NCBI RefSeq assembly: GCF_000282095.2
Contig: NZ_AKKC02000002.1
Span: 496,001-560,000, forward strand
DNA from: Rhizobium sp. CF080
Lineage (GTDB): Bacteria > Pseudomonadota > Alphaproteobacteria > Rhizobiales > Rhizobiaceae
DNA: 64,000 nt
Reading direction: 5' to 3'
Each line of letters opens with the position of its first letter. The stretch's first letter is position 1. Below the pieces are notes generated by a model. The model saw only the letters and a list, made by a program, of their open reading frames with translations. It ran no database searches and was not told the DNA's origin. A program made the position numbers and the translations under genes. Positions 25,949 to 34,716 of this stretch are shown one piece after another.

Positions 25949-28933
25949 CGCCTCGTCCCAGTTGCTGGCGGCGCGGGCATCCACCTTCAGCGGTACCCGC
26001 ATCGAGATCGCCGGCATGGCCGCGTGTTCCATGGTCGAGATGATCACCGGCAGGGTCTTGTCGATCTCTTCGTCCTCGACCTCGAAGATCAGTTCGTCAT
26101 GCACCTGCAGCAGCATGCGGGCCCTTCCGTTCAGCCCGGCCGTTTCCAGCGCCGGCTCCATCTTCGCCATGGCGCGGCGGATGATATCGGCGGCCGAACC
26201 CTGGATCGGCGCGTTGATCGACGCCCGTTCGTTGAAGGCGCGCACCGAAGGGTTGGAGGACTTGATCTCCGGATAATGCGCCCGGCGGCCGAAGATGGTT
26301 TCAACATAGCCGTTCTCGCGGGCGAAAGTCTTGGTGCTTTCCATATAATCGCGGATGCCCGGGAAGCGCTCGAAATATTTCTTGATGTAATCGCCCGCTT
26401 CCGAACGCTCGATCGACAGCTGGTTGGCCAGCCCGAAGGCGGAAATGCCGTAGATGATGCCGAAGTTGATCGCCTTTGCGCGGCGGCGTACTTCGCTCGG
26501 CATGCCCTCGACCGGCACGCCGAACATTTCCGAGGCCGTCATCGCGTGAATATCGATCCCGTCGGAGAAGGCCTGACGCAGCTGCGGAATGTCGGCGACG
26601 TGGGCCAGCACGCGCAGCTCGATCTGGCTGTAGTCGGCGGAAACCAGCTTGTGGCCGGGTGTCGAGATGAAGGCGGTGCGGATCTTGCGGCCTTCCGCCG
26701 TGCGCACCGGAATGTTCTGCAGGTTCGGCTCGGAGGAGGACAGGCGGCCGGTCGTCGTCGAAGCGAGCGCATAGGAGGTGTGGACCCGTTTCGTCTCGGG
26801 ATGGACGTAACCCGGCAGCGCATCGGTATAGGTGGATTTCAGCTTGGTGAGCTGGCGCCAGTCGACGATCTTGCGCGGCAGCGGATGACCTTCCGCCGCG
26901 AGGTCTTCGAGCACGCTTGCCGAAGTCGACCACTGACCAGTCTTGGTCTTGGCGCCACCCGGCAGACCCATCTTGCCGAACAGGATGTCGCCGAGCTGTT
27001 TCGGCGAGCCAATGGTGAATTTCTCACCCGCGAGTTCGTAGATCTCGTCTTCGAAGGCGGCGGCGCGCTGGGCGAGCTCGCCGGAAAGCCTGGACAGGAT
27101 CTGCCGGTCGATGGTGATCCCGCGTTCTTCCATGCGGGCGAGCACGGAGACCAGCGGTCGCTCCAGCCGCTCATAGATGCGTGTAAGTCCCGCGGCGGCC
27201 AGCTGCGGTTTCAGCACCATCCACAGACGTAGCGTCACGTCGGCGTCTTCCGCCGCATAGGCCGTCGCCTTGTCGATGTCGACGAAGTCGAAGGTCACGC
27301 CGGCCTTGCCGCTGCCCGCGACCTCCTTGAACGTGATCGGCTTGTGGTTCAGCCAGCGTTCCGACAGCGCATCCATGCCGTGGTTCGACTTGCCGGCCTC
27401 CAGCACATAGGACATCAGCATCGTGTCGTCATAACCCTCGACGGTAATGCCGTGGCGCTTCATTACAAGATAGTCGTATTTCAGATTCTGAGCCACTTTC
27501 AGAACCGACGGATCCTCCAAAAGCGGCTTCAGCCGTGCGAGAGCCTCGCGCGTCGGGATCTGGTTTTCGGCAAGCCCGCCACCCAGCAGGTCGCCGACCC
27601 CCGTCTTGTGGATGAGCGGTACATAGGCCGCGCGGACTTCGAGACCTGAGGGGTTGGCCGTATTGTCGGCAAGCGCCAGCGAAAAGCCGACCAGCTCCGC
27701 CTGCATCGGATCGAGCGACGTGGTTTCCGTATCGAAGGCGACGAGCCCGGTTTCCCGCGCGGCCTTGATCCAGTCGTCAAGCACCGTGAGGTCGCGAATG
27801 GTCACGTAGCAGCTGGGGTCGAGCTTGGCATTGGCAAAAGCTTCGATGCGGGTCTTGGCAAATTCCGAAGGCGTGGCTTCTCCGGTGCCCTTGGCGACCG
27901 GCGCCTTGGCCGGATTTGCAGGCGCTTCGGCCGCCGCCTCGCCGGTATCGACCGCTGCCGCACCGCCGGCATCGAGATCCGGGCCGCGGGCGGCCTCACC
28001 CCATTCGACATTCACGACGGCAGGTTCGATGGCATCGGCATCGCAGTTGCAGGCGGCCGCGACACGCCGCGTCAGCGTGCCGAATTCCATGGTCTTGAGA
28101 AAGGCGACCAGTTTCGGGCCGTCCTGCGGCTCCAGCACCAGCGCATCGAGATCGAGATCCAGCGGCACGTCGAGCCGAAGCGAGACGAGCCGGCGCGACA
28201 GGCGCGCCAGATCGGCATTGGCGACGATGTTCTCGCGGCGCTTCACCTGCTTGATCTCGCCGGCGCGGGCAAGCAGCGTGTCGAGATCGCCGAACTCTTC
28301 GAGAAGCTGGGCTGCCGTCTTCGGGCCGATGCCCGGAATGCCCGGCACGTTGTCGACCGAATCGCCGACCATCGCCTGCAGGTCGATCATCTTTTCCGGC
28401 GGCACGCCCCATTTCTCGATGACGTCGGGAATGCCGATCTGCTTGTCCTTCATGCTGTCGTACATGTGGACATTCGGCGTCACGAGTTGCATCAGGTCCT
28501 TGTCGGACGAGACGATCGTGACATCGGCGCCGGTCGCTTCTGCCTGGCGGGCATAGGTCGCGATGATGTCGTCAGCCTCGAAACCTTCGGTCTCGATGCA
28601 GGGCAGGTTGAAGGCGCGGGTCGCCTGGCGGATCAGGCCGAATTGCGGAACCAGCTCTTCCGGCGGCGCCGAACGGTTCGCCTTGTAGGCGTCGTAGAGT
28701 TCCTTGCGGAAGGTTTTGGCCGAATAGTCGAAGATGACCGCGAAATGGCTGGGCGTCACGCCGACAGAGGTGTCGCGCGCATCGGTCAGCAGCTTCCACA
28801 GCATGTTGCAGAAGCCGGAGACGGCGCCGACCGGCAGGCCGTCGGATTTGCGGGTGAGCGGCGGCAGCGCATGGAAGGCGCGAAAAATGAAGCCTGAACC
28901 GTCGATAAGGAAAAGATGATCGCCTTTTTTCAT
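25943..28933 (-). CDS. polA: DNA polymerase I
   Basis: Repair and Okazaki-fragment processing polymerase, 996 residues from the ATG at 28933 (MKKGDHLFLIDGSGFIFRAF); an upstream in-frame ATG at 28957 adds eight unlikely residues. The 5'-nuclease domain covers about 1-290. The 3'-5' exonuclease keeps its acidic pair in VAFDTETTSLD. The polymerase domain has motif A SADYSQIELRVLAHV, motif B RRRAKAINFGIIYGIS and motif C LLQVHDELIFEVED. A Pro/Ala-rich linker (about 315-350) joins the first two domains and is longer than in enteric PolA. All three activities look intact. Confidence 0.97.
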   Translation of the reverse strand: MKKGDHLFLIDGSGFIFRAFHALPPLTRKSDGLPVGAVSGFCNMLWKLLTDARDTSVGVTPSHFAVIFDYSAKTFRKELYDAYKANRSAPPEELVPQFGLIRQATRAFNLPCIETEGFEADDIIATYARQAEATGADVTIVSSDKDLMQLVTPNVHMYDSMKDKQIGIPDVIEKWGVPPEKMIDLQAMVGDSVDNVPGIPGIGPKTAAQLLEEFGDLDTLLARAGEIKQVKRRENIVANADLARLSRRLVSLRLDVPLDLDLDALVLEPQDGPKLVAFLKTMEFGTLTRRVAAACNCDADAIEPAVVNVEWGEAARGPDLDAGGAAAVDTGEAAAEAPANPAKAPVAKGTGEATPSEFAKTRIEAFANAKLDPSCYVTIRDLTVLDDWIKAARETGLVAFDTETTSLDPMQAELVGFSLALADNTANPSGLEVRAAYVPLIHKTGVGDLLGGGLAENQIPTREALARLKPLLEDPSVLKVAQNLKYDYLVMKRHGITVEGYDDTMLMSYVLEAGKSNHGMDALSERWLNHKPITFKEVAGSGKAGVTFDFVDIDKATAYAAEDADVTLRLWMVLKPQLAAAGLTRIYERLERPLVSVLARMEERGITIDRQILSRLSGELAQRAAAFEDEIYELAGEKFTIGSPKQLGDILFGKMGLPGGAKTKTGQWSTSASVLEDLAAEGHPLPRKIVDWRQLTKLKSTYTDALPGYVHPETKRVHTSYALASTTTGRLSSSEPNLQNIPVRTAEGRKIRTAFISTPGHKLVSADYSQIELRVLAHVADIPQLRQAFSDGIDIHAMTASEMFGVPVEGMPSEVRRRAKAINFGIIYGISAFGLANQLSIERSEAGDYIKKYFERFPGIRDYMESTKTFARENGYVETIFGRRAHYPEIKSSNPSVRAFNERASINAPIQGSAADIIRRAMAKMEPALETAGLNGRARMLLQVHDELIFEVEDEEIDKTLPVIISTMEHAAMPAISMRVPLKVDARAASNWDEAH

Positions 28934-29073
28934 GGCGCAAGGAATAGCGTGGGGCACTTCATCCGTCCACGAAAACTTGAGCCCCGCAGCACCTCCCGCG
29001 CCTCACTGGAACGTTACCGATTTGTAATATGCATATCTCTTGAAAACCCGCGTTCGGCCCCACATTTCATTGT

Positions 29074-29218
29074 CACCGGCGACTGATCACGCCGCAGTCT
29101 GGCAGCCGGCTTGTCCCCCGCCGCACCAGGCCGGACAAAGGCCTATCCCCCTCTCCGGGCCTTTGTCCTTCCATCAGAACCGCCACGGCCGTCCCCTCCC
29201 TGCCGTGGCGGTTTTTTA
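29074..29218 (+). ncRNA. Candidate trans-acting sRNA, alpha-r7 (Smr7C-like) family
   Basis: A promoter-like CTTGAA (29039-29044) and ACATTT (29062-29067), 17 bp apart, precede about 145 nt that fold as three hairpins. These are 29077-29094 (CGGCG/CGCCG), a perfect 11-bp stem at 29133-29143/29158-29168, and a terminator at 29178-29217. The loops are C-rich (CCCCCGCC, ATCCCCCTCTCC, GTCCCCTCCC), fit to pair with Shine-Dalgarno sequences. Length, three-hairpin shape and position between polA and a marR gene agree with what I recall of the alpha-r7 family. Family name is from memory, structure is seen. Confidence 0.65.
29178..29217 (+). terminator. Intrinsic terminator of the polA-marR intergenic sRNA
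   Basis: AACCGCCACGGC pairs with GCCGTGGCGGTT around a C-rich loop and is followed by TTTTTT. No protein gene on the plus strand lies upstream within 3 kb, so it ends an RNA made from the intergenic region. Confidence 0.85.
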
Positions 29219-29348
29219 TTGTCCTTTCGCAGGAAAGACTTGTCATTTTCCCCATCTTCGCACAGGCTTGGCAAAAGCATGGCGTGCGATATATCCAGTG
29301 GATAGCGCTCGCAAACGGGCTCGTTCAGGGAGGGATGAAGACCAAGCC

Positions 29349-29780
29349 ATGGGATTCGACCGCTCGCATTCGGCGACATACCTGGCGGGCCAACTCGCCA
29401 AAGGCTTTGCGCGCTCTCTGCAGAAGCGAGCCATGGTGCTTGGCTTTTCTCCCGGCCAGTTTCCCGTGCTGCTCGAACTCTGGCAGGAAGACGGCCTCAC
29501 GCAGAAGCAGCTCCTCGACAAGCTGGAAGTCGAACAGGCGACTCTTGCCAACACGCTCGCCCGCATGGAGCGCGACGGGCTCATCCAGCGCACCCCCCAT
29601 CCGAACGATCGTCGCGCGCAGATCATCACACTGACCCCGCTCGGCCGCGAGCTGGAAGTCCAGGCCGTCGAAGCGGCTGCCGAAGCGGATGCCGCGCTTT
29701 TCTCGGGATTCCGTCGCTTCGAGCAGGAACTGATGATCGAATACATGCGGATGATCGTCGAGAACGCCCGCAAGATCTAA
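29349..29780 (+). CDS. MarR-family transcriptional regulator
   Basis: A 143-residue winged-helix regulator. The recognition part is LTQKQLLDKLEVEQATLANTLARM (read in two pieces), with the wing DGLIQRTPHPNDRRAQIITLTPLG, both standard MarR signatures. N- and C-terminal helices would form the dimer interface. ATG at 29349 gives MGFDRSHSATYLAGQL; longer upstream frames run through the sRNA and are not coding. No adjacent transporter or enzyme gene points to a ligand. Its neighbourhood (polA, sRNA) is conserved among rhizobia as far as I recall. Confidence 0.88.
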   Translation: MGFDRSHSATYLAGQLAKGFARSLQKRAMVLGFSPGQFPVLLELWQEDGLTQKQLLDKLEVEQATLANTLARMERDGLIQRTPHPNDRRAQIITLTPLGRELEVQAVEAAAEADAALFSGFRRFEQELMIEYMRMIVENARKI

Positions 29781-29813
29781 AGCCAAGGACGTCCTCGTGG
29801 CCGACTTGCGTGA

Positions 29814-30335
29814 TCACGGGCAGCAGGCGCTGGCTCGGCCGGACGGTCCGCAGCATGCTGCCGCTGCGCGGGTTTCCTCCGCCAGCCACCGGTCGCGGGG
29901 TTTGCAGCTCGCTGGGCGCGCGGCCAGTTCCACATGCAATGCTCCGTTCCGAAGGACAGGCGTCGAAGCGCAGTAGAGCTGCATCGGCCGGATCCCGTCG
30001 CTGACTTCGAACGTCAACTTGGCCGACCCGTCGATGTTCACATGCTCGGACACCTTGCGGATGATCGCGGAAAATTTGCCCGCCGTCATATGCGTGCGGT
30101 CATCTTCCTCGATATCCCAGAGCTGCACGAAAATTTCCGACCAGGTTTCCGGATTGGCGCCGCAATCGAGTGCCGAGAACTGCCCCGCCTTGACCTCGGT
30201 GACATGGTAGCCCGGCTTTACCGGCCGTCCGTCGTAGTGGAAGACCAGCGGCTGGTCGCTGGCGCCCGCCAATGTGTCGAGCAGAAGGCCCAGGCTGATG
30301 TCGTCCTGCAGAACCGGCTTGTCTATCGCGTTCAT
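29814..30335 (-). CDS. DUF6428 protein of arsenic-resistance loci
   Basis: A 173-residue protein divergent from arsR. The N-terminal 130 residues include LVFHYDGRPVKPGYHVTEVKAG and SALDCGANPETWSEIFVQLWD and match my memory of a family seen beside rhizobial arsR genes. The C-terminus has Cys pairs (RPASCKPRD, AAAACCGPSG, ASACCP) that might bind arsenite or another thiophilic metalloid. It shares the 42-bp control region with arsR and so is probably induced with the ars operon. Biochemical role unknown. Confidence 0.7.
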   Translation of the reverse strand: MNAIDKPVLQDDISLGLLLDTLAGASDQPLVFHYDGRPVKPGYHVTEVKAGQFSALDCGANPETWSEIFVQLWDIEEDDRTHMTAGKFSAIIRKVSEHVNIDGSAKLTFEVSDGIRPMQLYCASTPVLRNGALHVELAARPASCKPRDRWLAEETRAAAACCGPSGRASACCP

Positions 30336-30348
30336 CTGCGTTACTCCT

Positions 30349-30378
30349 TATTTCAATGATTCAAGGATTGTTGAAATA
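30349..30378. promoter_or_regulatory. ArsR operator between DUF6428 and arsR
   Basis: TATTTCAA (30349-30356) and TTGAAATA (30371-30378) form a perfect 8-bp inverted repeat 14 bp apart. The site lies in the 42-bp divergent spacer and touches the arsR start codon. ATTCAA-type arms are usual for ArsR operators. One operator would control both directions. Confidence 0.65.
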
Positions 30379-30734
30379 TGGATGAACGTCAAGCCCTCGC
30401 ATCATTCGGAGCCCTGTCGCAGGACACCCGCCTGCAGATTGTCCGGATGCTGGTCGTCGCCGGACCGGCCGGCATGGCGGCCGGGACGATCGCCGAGCGG
30501 CTGGACGTATCGCCGTCGAACGTGTCCTTCCATCTCAAGGAACTAGACCGGGCCGGCCTCATCTCCCAGCAGCGGGAATCCCGCTCGATCATCTATTCCG
30601 CCAATTTCGAAGGGCTGGGCGGCCTCGTCCGCTTCCTGATGGAAGATTGCTGCGCCGGGCATCCGGAAATCTGCGCGCCTGCCGCCGAGGTGGCCGCCTG
30701 CTGCGCCCCTGGATCTGTCCCGGTGGAGGGCTGA
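30378..30734 (+). CDS. arsR: Arsenic-responsive ArsR repressor
   Basis: A 118-residue winged-helix repressor released from DNA by arsenite. The helix-turn-helix is IAERLDVSPSNVSFHLKELDRAGLI. The usual enterobacterial CVCDLC arsenic site is absent from the helix. Instead a cysteine-rich C-terminus (EDCCAGHPEICAP and AACCAPG) offers the thiols, the arrangement known for C-terminal-site ArsR proteins. It is the first gene of arsR-aqpS-arsC-MFS; aqpS begins 6 bp after its stop. Confidence 0.9.
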   Translation: MDERQALASFGALSQDTRLQIVRMLVVAGPAGMAAGTIAERLDVSPSNVSFHLKELDRAGLISQQRESRSIIYSANFEGLGGLVRFLMEDCCAGHPEICAPAAEVAACCAPGSVPVEG

Positions 30735-30739
30735 GAGCC

Positions 30740-31438
30740 ATGTTCGACCTGCCCCGCCGCCTGACAGCCGAAGCCCTCGGCACCGCCATGCTGGTCGCGA
30801 CCGTGGTCGGTTCCGGCATCATGGCCGACCGGCTGTCGGAGGACACGGCGGTTTCGCTGCTCGGCAATACCCTTCCGACCGGCGCAATTCTTGTCGTCCT
30901 GATCACGCTGCTCGGGCCGATTTCCGGAGCGCATTTCAATCCGGCGGTCACCATGGTGTTTGCCCTCAGGCGCGAGATGACCGCCCGTGTGGCATTCTTC
31001 TATATCCTCGCGCAAATCGCAGGCGGCGTCGCCGGGACCATCCTGGCGCATGCGATGTTCGATCTACCGCTCCTGCAGGTATCCGCCACGATCCGGACCG
31101 GACCGGGCCAATGGCTGGCGGAAGTGGTCGCCACTTTCGGGCTGGTCCTCACGATCCTCGCCGGAATCCGGTTCCGTTCCGAGGCTATTCCATGGCTGGT
31201 CGGCCTCTATATCACCGCCGCCTACTGGTTCACCGCCTCGACCTCGTTTGCCAATCCGGCCGTCGCGCTGGCGCGGTCGCTCACCGATACCTTTGCCGGA
31301 ATCCGGCCTGCCGACCTTCCGGGCTTCATCCTGGCCGAGAGCGTGGGTGCGCTGGCGGCTCTGCTGCTGACCGGCTGGCTGCTTTCGGAGACCAAACCTC
31401 TCACCCAACCGCTCGCACACATAAAGGGCGCAGAATGA
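30740..31438 (+). CDS. aqpS: Arsenite-conducting aquaglyceroporin AqpS
   Basis: MIP-family channel, 232 residues, six membrane helices and two half-helices. The NPA motifs are FNPAVTMVF (first) and FANPAVALARS (second). In rhizobia a channel in this position replaces the ArsB pump: arsenite made by ArsC leaves by downhill flow. The context arsR-aqpS-arsC is the S. meliloti arrangement. The start at 30740 is coupled to arsR (6-bp gap) and the stop overlaps the arsC start (ATGA). Confidence 0.92.
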   Translation: MFDLPRRLTAEALGTAMLVATVVGSGIMADRLSEDTAVSLLGNTLPTGAILVVLITLLGPISGAHFNPAVTMVFALRREMTARVAFFYILAQIAGGVAGTILAHAMFDLPLLQVSATIRTGPGQWLAEVVATFGLVLTILAGIRFRSEAIPWLVGLYITAAYWFTASTSFANPAVALARSLTDTFAGIRPADLPGFILAESVGALAALLLTGWLLSETKPLTQPLAHIKGAE

Positions 31439-31863
31439 CCATGGACGTCACCATCTATCACAATCCGGATTGCGGCACCTCGCGCAACACGCTGGCCATG
31501 ATCCGCAATGCCGGCATCGAGCCGACCGTGATCGAATACCTGAAGACCCCGCCGGCGCGCGACCAGCTCGCCGCAATGATCGCGGATGCGGGTCTCACCG
31601 TGCGGCAGGCGATCCGCGAAAAAGGCACGCCCTATGCGGAGCTCGGTCTCGACGACCCGGCGCTTTCCGATGATCAATTGCTCGACGCGATGCTGAAGGA
31701 TCCGATCCTGATCAACCGCCCGTTCGTCATCACGCCCCGGGGCACGCGCCTGGCGCGGCCGTCGGAACTCGTCCTGGACATTCTGCCGGACAGTCACAAG
31801 GGACCGTTCGCCAAGGAAGACGGCGAGCAGGTACTGGATGCCGAGGGCAGGCGCATTGTCTGA
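31435..31863 (+). CDS. arsC: Glutaredoxin-dependent arsenate reductase ArsC
   Basis: Reduces arsenate to arsenite using glutathione/glutaredoxin. It has 142 residues. The catalytic cysteine is in HNPDCGTSRNTL. Arginines equivalent to the three that hold arsenate are in REKGTPY, INRPFVITPRGTRLARPSE and the following segment. The ATG at 31435 overlaps the aqpS stop; an ATG two codons later is also possible. The next gene overlaps its 3' end if its longest start is used. Confidence 0.93.
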   Translation: MTMDVTIYHNPDCGTSRNTLAMIRNAGIEPTVIEYLKTPPARDQLAAMIADAGLTVRQAIREKGTPYAELGLDDPALSDDQLLDAMLKDPILINRPFVITPRGTRLARPSELVLDILPDSHKGPFAKEDGEQVLDAEGRRIV

Positions 31864-33052
31864 ACGCATGCCCGTTGCCGCGGTCGTCGCGCTCGGCGTC
31901 ACGCAGATCATCGGCTATGGCACCCTCTATTACAGTTTCAGCATCCTTGCGCCTGACATGGCGGCGCATTTCTCGTGGTCCGGCGAATGGATCTTCGGGG
32001 CGCTTTCAGTCGCGCTTCTGATCGGTGGGCTCACCGCTCCGTGGCTCGGCGCCCTGTTCGACCGGATCGGCGCCGGCCGGGTAATGACCATCGGCTCGGC
32101 CACCGCGGCTGCCGCATTGGTGGCCTGCGCCATGGCGCCCGGCAAGGCCACCTTCGTCGTGGCGCTGATTGCGATCGAGGTGGCCGCCAATCTCGTGCAA
32201 TATGGCGCAGCCTTCGCCCTCCTGGTGCAGCTTCGGCCGCAGGTCGCGCAACGCAGCATCACCTATCTCACCCTGATTGCCGGCTTCGCTTCGACGATCT
32301 TCTGGCCGATCACCGCCGCGCTGCATGCCCATCTCTCCTGGCAAAACGTCTATCTGGTCTTCGCGGCGCTCAACCTCCTGGTCTGCCTGCCGCTGCATGC
32401 CTGGCTTTCGCATGGTGCCACGCGGCGAAAGGCGACATCTGCCCCCCTCCCCGCCCGCACCGAGGGCATTTTGACGCCCGAGCAGCGGTTCATCGGCTTC
32501 ACTCTGATGGTCGCCGGTTTTTCGCTGCAGTCGCTGGTGGGCTCCGCTGTGCTCGTCCACATGGTTCCGCTGCTCTCGGGCCTCGGCCTCGGCACGAGCG
32601 CTGCCCTTGTCGGCACCTTGTTCGGCCCCTCCCAGGTTCTTAGCCGGCTTATCAACATGACGTTTGGCCGCAACCTGCCCCCCCTTCGCCTCGCGCTGAT
32701 CGCGGCGGCGCTGCTTCCGGCGGGCGTTCTCGTCCTTGTCCTGACGGCGCCGTCTGTGCCCGGAGCGATGCTTTTTGCCGTCATCTTCGGCATGGGCAGC
32801 GGGCTCTTGAGCATCGTCACCGGAACCCTCCCGCTGACATTGTTCGGCAGCGACGGCTACGGCAAACTGCAGGGCAAGATGATGTCGGCCCGACTGATCG
32901 TCTCGGCAATCGCCCCGTTCGTCCTGGCACTCTCCATGCAATGGCTGGGCTTTCTCTGGTCGCTTTCGATCACGGCGGCGCTCGGCACGCTTGCCGTTCC
33001 TGCCTTTCAGGCGATTGAGAGGCTCGCCCGCAGGGCTACGCGTTCCGGCTAA
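31838..33052 (+). CDS. MFS transporter of the ars operon (possibly ArsK-like)
   Basis: Twelve-helix major facilitator of about 400 residues, with the MFS A-like motif GALFDRIGAGRVMTIGSAT after helix 2. It is the fourth gene of the ars operon. Starts are possible at 31838 (overlapping arsC by 26 bp) or 31868 (MPVAAVVALGV), and the second fits the first helix better. The context suggests export of trivalent arsenic, antimony or an organoarsenical, as described for ArsK of Agrobacterium. I cannot tell from the sequence whether it belongs to that group, so the substrate is inference. Confidence 0.8.
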   Translation: MPRAGALSERMPVAAVVALGVTQIIGYGTLYYSFSILAPDMAAHFSWSGEWIFGALSVALLIGGLTAPWLGALFDRIGAGRVMTIGSATAAAALVACAMAPGKATFVVALIAIEVAANLVQYGAAFALLVQLRPQVAQRSITYLTLIAGFASTIFWPITAALHAHLSWQNVYLVFAALNLLVCLPLHAWLSHGATRRKATSAPLPARTEGILTPEQRFIGFTLMVAGFSLQSLVGSAVLVHMVPLLSGLGLGTSAALVGTLFGPSQVLSRLINMTFGRNLPPLRLALIAAALLPAGVLVLVLTAPSVPGAMLFAVIFGMGSGLLSIVTGTLPLTLFGSDGYGKLQGKMMSARLIVSAIAPFVLALSMQWLGFLWSLSITAALGTLAVPAFQAIERLARRATRSG

Positions 33053-33228
33053 GACGCCTGTCCTGCGCGGGATGGAAGAGCCGGCCTCTCTGACCATCCG
33101 ACCGCCCTTGCCGTCTTTGCCATTGTCTCCGCCGCCCCTGACTTGCTAACAAGGTCGGGCATCCGAAACGATGGGCCGCTTCCCGCCTCCTGGGCTCAAG
33201 GGTCTCGCATCTCAAGACAGGATTCCGC

Positions 33229-34617
33229 ATGACCGATCTTTCCTCCGTCCTCGACCGCGCCGACCAGAATCTTCCCGCAAGCCTCGAGCGCCTGTTCGGC
33301 CTCGTTCGCATCAAGTCGATTTCCACCGATCCCGCCTTCAAGCCGGATTGCCGCAAGGCTGCCGAATGGCTGGTGGCCGAATTGAAGGATCTCGGTTTCG
33401 AGGCCTCGGTTCGTGATACGGCCGGCCATCCGATGGTCGTCGGCCATCACCCGGGCGCCAGCGCCGACGCGCCGCATGTGCTGTTCTACGGCCATTACGA
33501 CGTCCAGCCGATCGATCCGATCGAGCTGTGGGAAGACGATCCCTTCGATCCCAAGGTCAAGGAACTTGGCGCCGACCGCAAGGTTGTGACGGGCCGCGGC
33601 GTTGCCGACGACAAGGGCCAGTTGATGACCTTCGTCGAAGCCTGCCGCGCCTACAAGGATGTGCACGGCTCGCTGCCGGTGCGGGTCACCATCCTCTTCG
33701 AAGGCGAAGAAGAATCCGGCTCGCCGTCGCTCAAACCCTTCCTCGATGCCAATGCTGCCGAGCTGAAGGCAGACTACGCGCTCGTCTGCGATACCGGCAT
33801 GTGGGACACGGATACGCCGGCGATTACCGCGTCGCTGCGCGGTCTGGTCGGCGAGGAAATCATCGTTACAGCCGCCAACCGCGACCTTCATTCCGGCATG
33901 TATGGCGGTGCAGCCGCAAACCCGATCCAGATTCTGTCGAAAATCCTCGCCGGATTGCATGACGATGCCGGCCGCGTGACGCTCGAAGGCTTTTATGACG
34001 GCATCGAGGAGACCCCGTCCAACATCAAGGCTGCATGGGAAAGCCTGGTCAGCGGACGCGACGACTTTCTTGGGGAAGTTGGGCTGTCGGAACTGGCCGG
34101 CGAAAAGGGCCGGTCGCTGCTCGAACTTCTCTGGGCGCGGCCGACCTGCGAATTCAACGGCATCAGCGGCGGTTACGAGGGCCAGGGTTTCAAGACCGTC
34201 ATCGCCTCTAAGGCTTCGGCAAAGGTGTCCTGCCGTCTCGTCGGCGGGCAGGATCCCGAAAAGATCCGCGAGAGTTTTCGCGCCTATGTGCGCTCGAAGA
34301 TCCCTGCCGATTGCTCGGTGGAGTTCCTGAAGCATGGCGGCTCGCCGGCGATCCAGCTCGGTTATGACTCCCCGGTGCTCACCAAGGCGAAGACGGCGCT
34401 TTCGGAAGAATGGCCGAAGCCGGCTTTGGTCGTCGGTGTGGGCGGATCGATCCCGATCGTCGGGGATTTCCAGAAGACGCTCGGCATGGAATCGCTGCTC
34501 GTCGGTTTCGGCCTCAGCGACGACCGCATCCACTCGCCGAACGAAAAATACGACCTGCGCTCCTTCCACAAGGGTATCCGCTCCTGGGCGCGCATCATCG
34601 CGGCGCTCGCGGCCTGA
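33229..34617 (+). CDS. M20-family dipeptidase/carboxypeptidase
   Basis: Zinc-dependent cytosolic dipeptidase of the carnosine-dipeptidase/ArgE-DapE-related group, 462 residues. Metal ligands are in YGHYDVQP (His, Asp), the central GRGVADDKGQ (Asp), the catalytic EGEEESGS (Glu-Glu) and CDTGMW, with the last His in DDRIHSPNEKYD. A lid/dimerisation domain lies at about 200-370 (ANRDLHSGMYGGAAANP). It stands alone: 176 bp after the ars operon and followed by two GC-rich hairpins. Confidence 0.92.
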   Translation: MTDLSSVLDRADQNLPASLERLFGLVRIKSISTDPAFKPDCRKAAEWLVAELKDLGFEASVRDTAGHPMVVGHHPGASADAPHVLFYGHYDVQPIDPIELWEDDPFDPKVKELGADRKVVTGRGVADDKGQLMTFVEACRAYKDVHGSLPVRVTILFEGEEESGSPSLKPFLDANAAELKADYALVCDTGMWDTDTPAITASLRGLVGEEIIVTAANRDLHSGMYGGAAANPIQILSKILAGLHDDAGRVTLEGFYDGIEETPSNIKAAWESLVSGRDDFLGEVGLSELAGEKGRSLLELLWARPTCEFNGISGGYEGQGFKTVIASKASAKVSCRLVGGQDPEKIRESFRAYVRSKIPADCSVEFLKHGGSPAIQLGYDSPVLTKAKTALSEEWPKPALVVGVGGSIPIVGDFQKTLGMESLLVGFGLSDDRIHSPNEKYDLRSFHKGIRSWARIIAALAA

Positions 34618-34645
34618 ACTGGAGCCGAGAGTGCCTGAAACTGAA

Positions 34646-34716
34646 AAGGGCCTGACGCGTCTCCGCATCAGGCCCTTGAAAACAAAAAGGCCGGGGCAAG
34701 CCCGACCTTTCCACCC
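34646..34716. terminator. Two hairpins downstream of the M20 peptidase gene
   Basis: The first is a perfect 10-bp stem, AAGGGCCTGA (34646-34655) with TCAGGCCCTT (34668-34677). The second pairs AAGGCCGGG with CCCGACCTT around GCAAG (34688-34710). On the minus strand the second is followed by TTTGTTTT and would end a leftward RNA. On the plus strand T-runs are poor. They may terminate the peptidase message in one direction and an unrecognised leftward transcript in the other. Confidence 0.45.

Noticed and set aside
29040..29348. Extending the MarR protein upstream
   Set aside because: The extension runs through the sRNA and its terminator; MarR homology begins at the ATG 29349.
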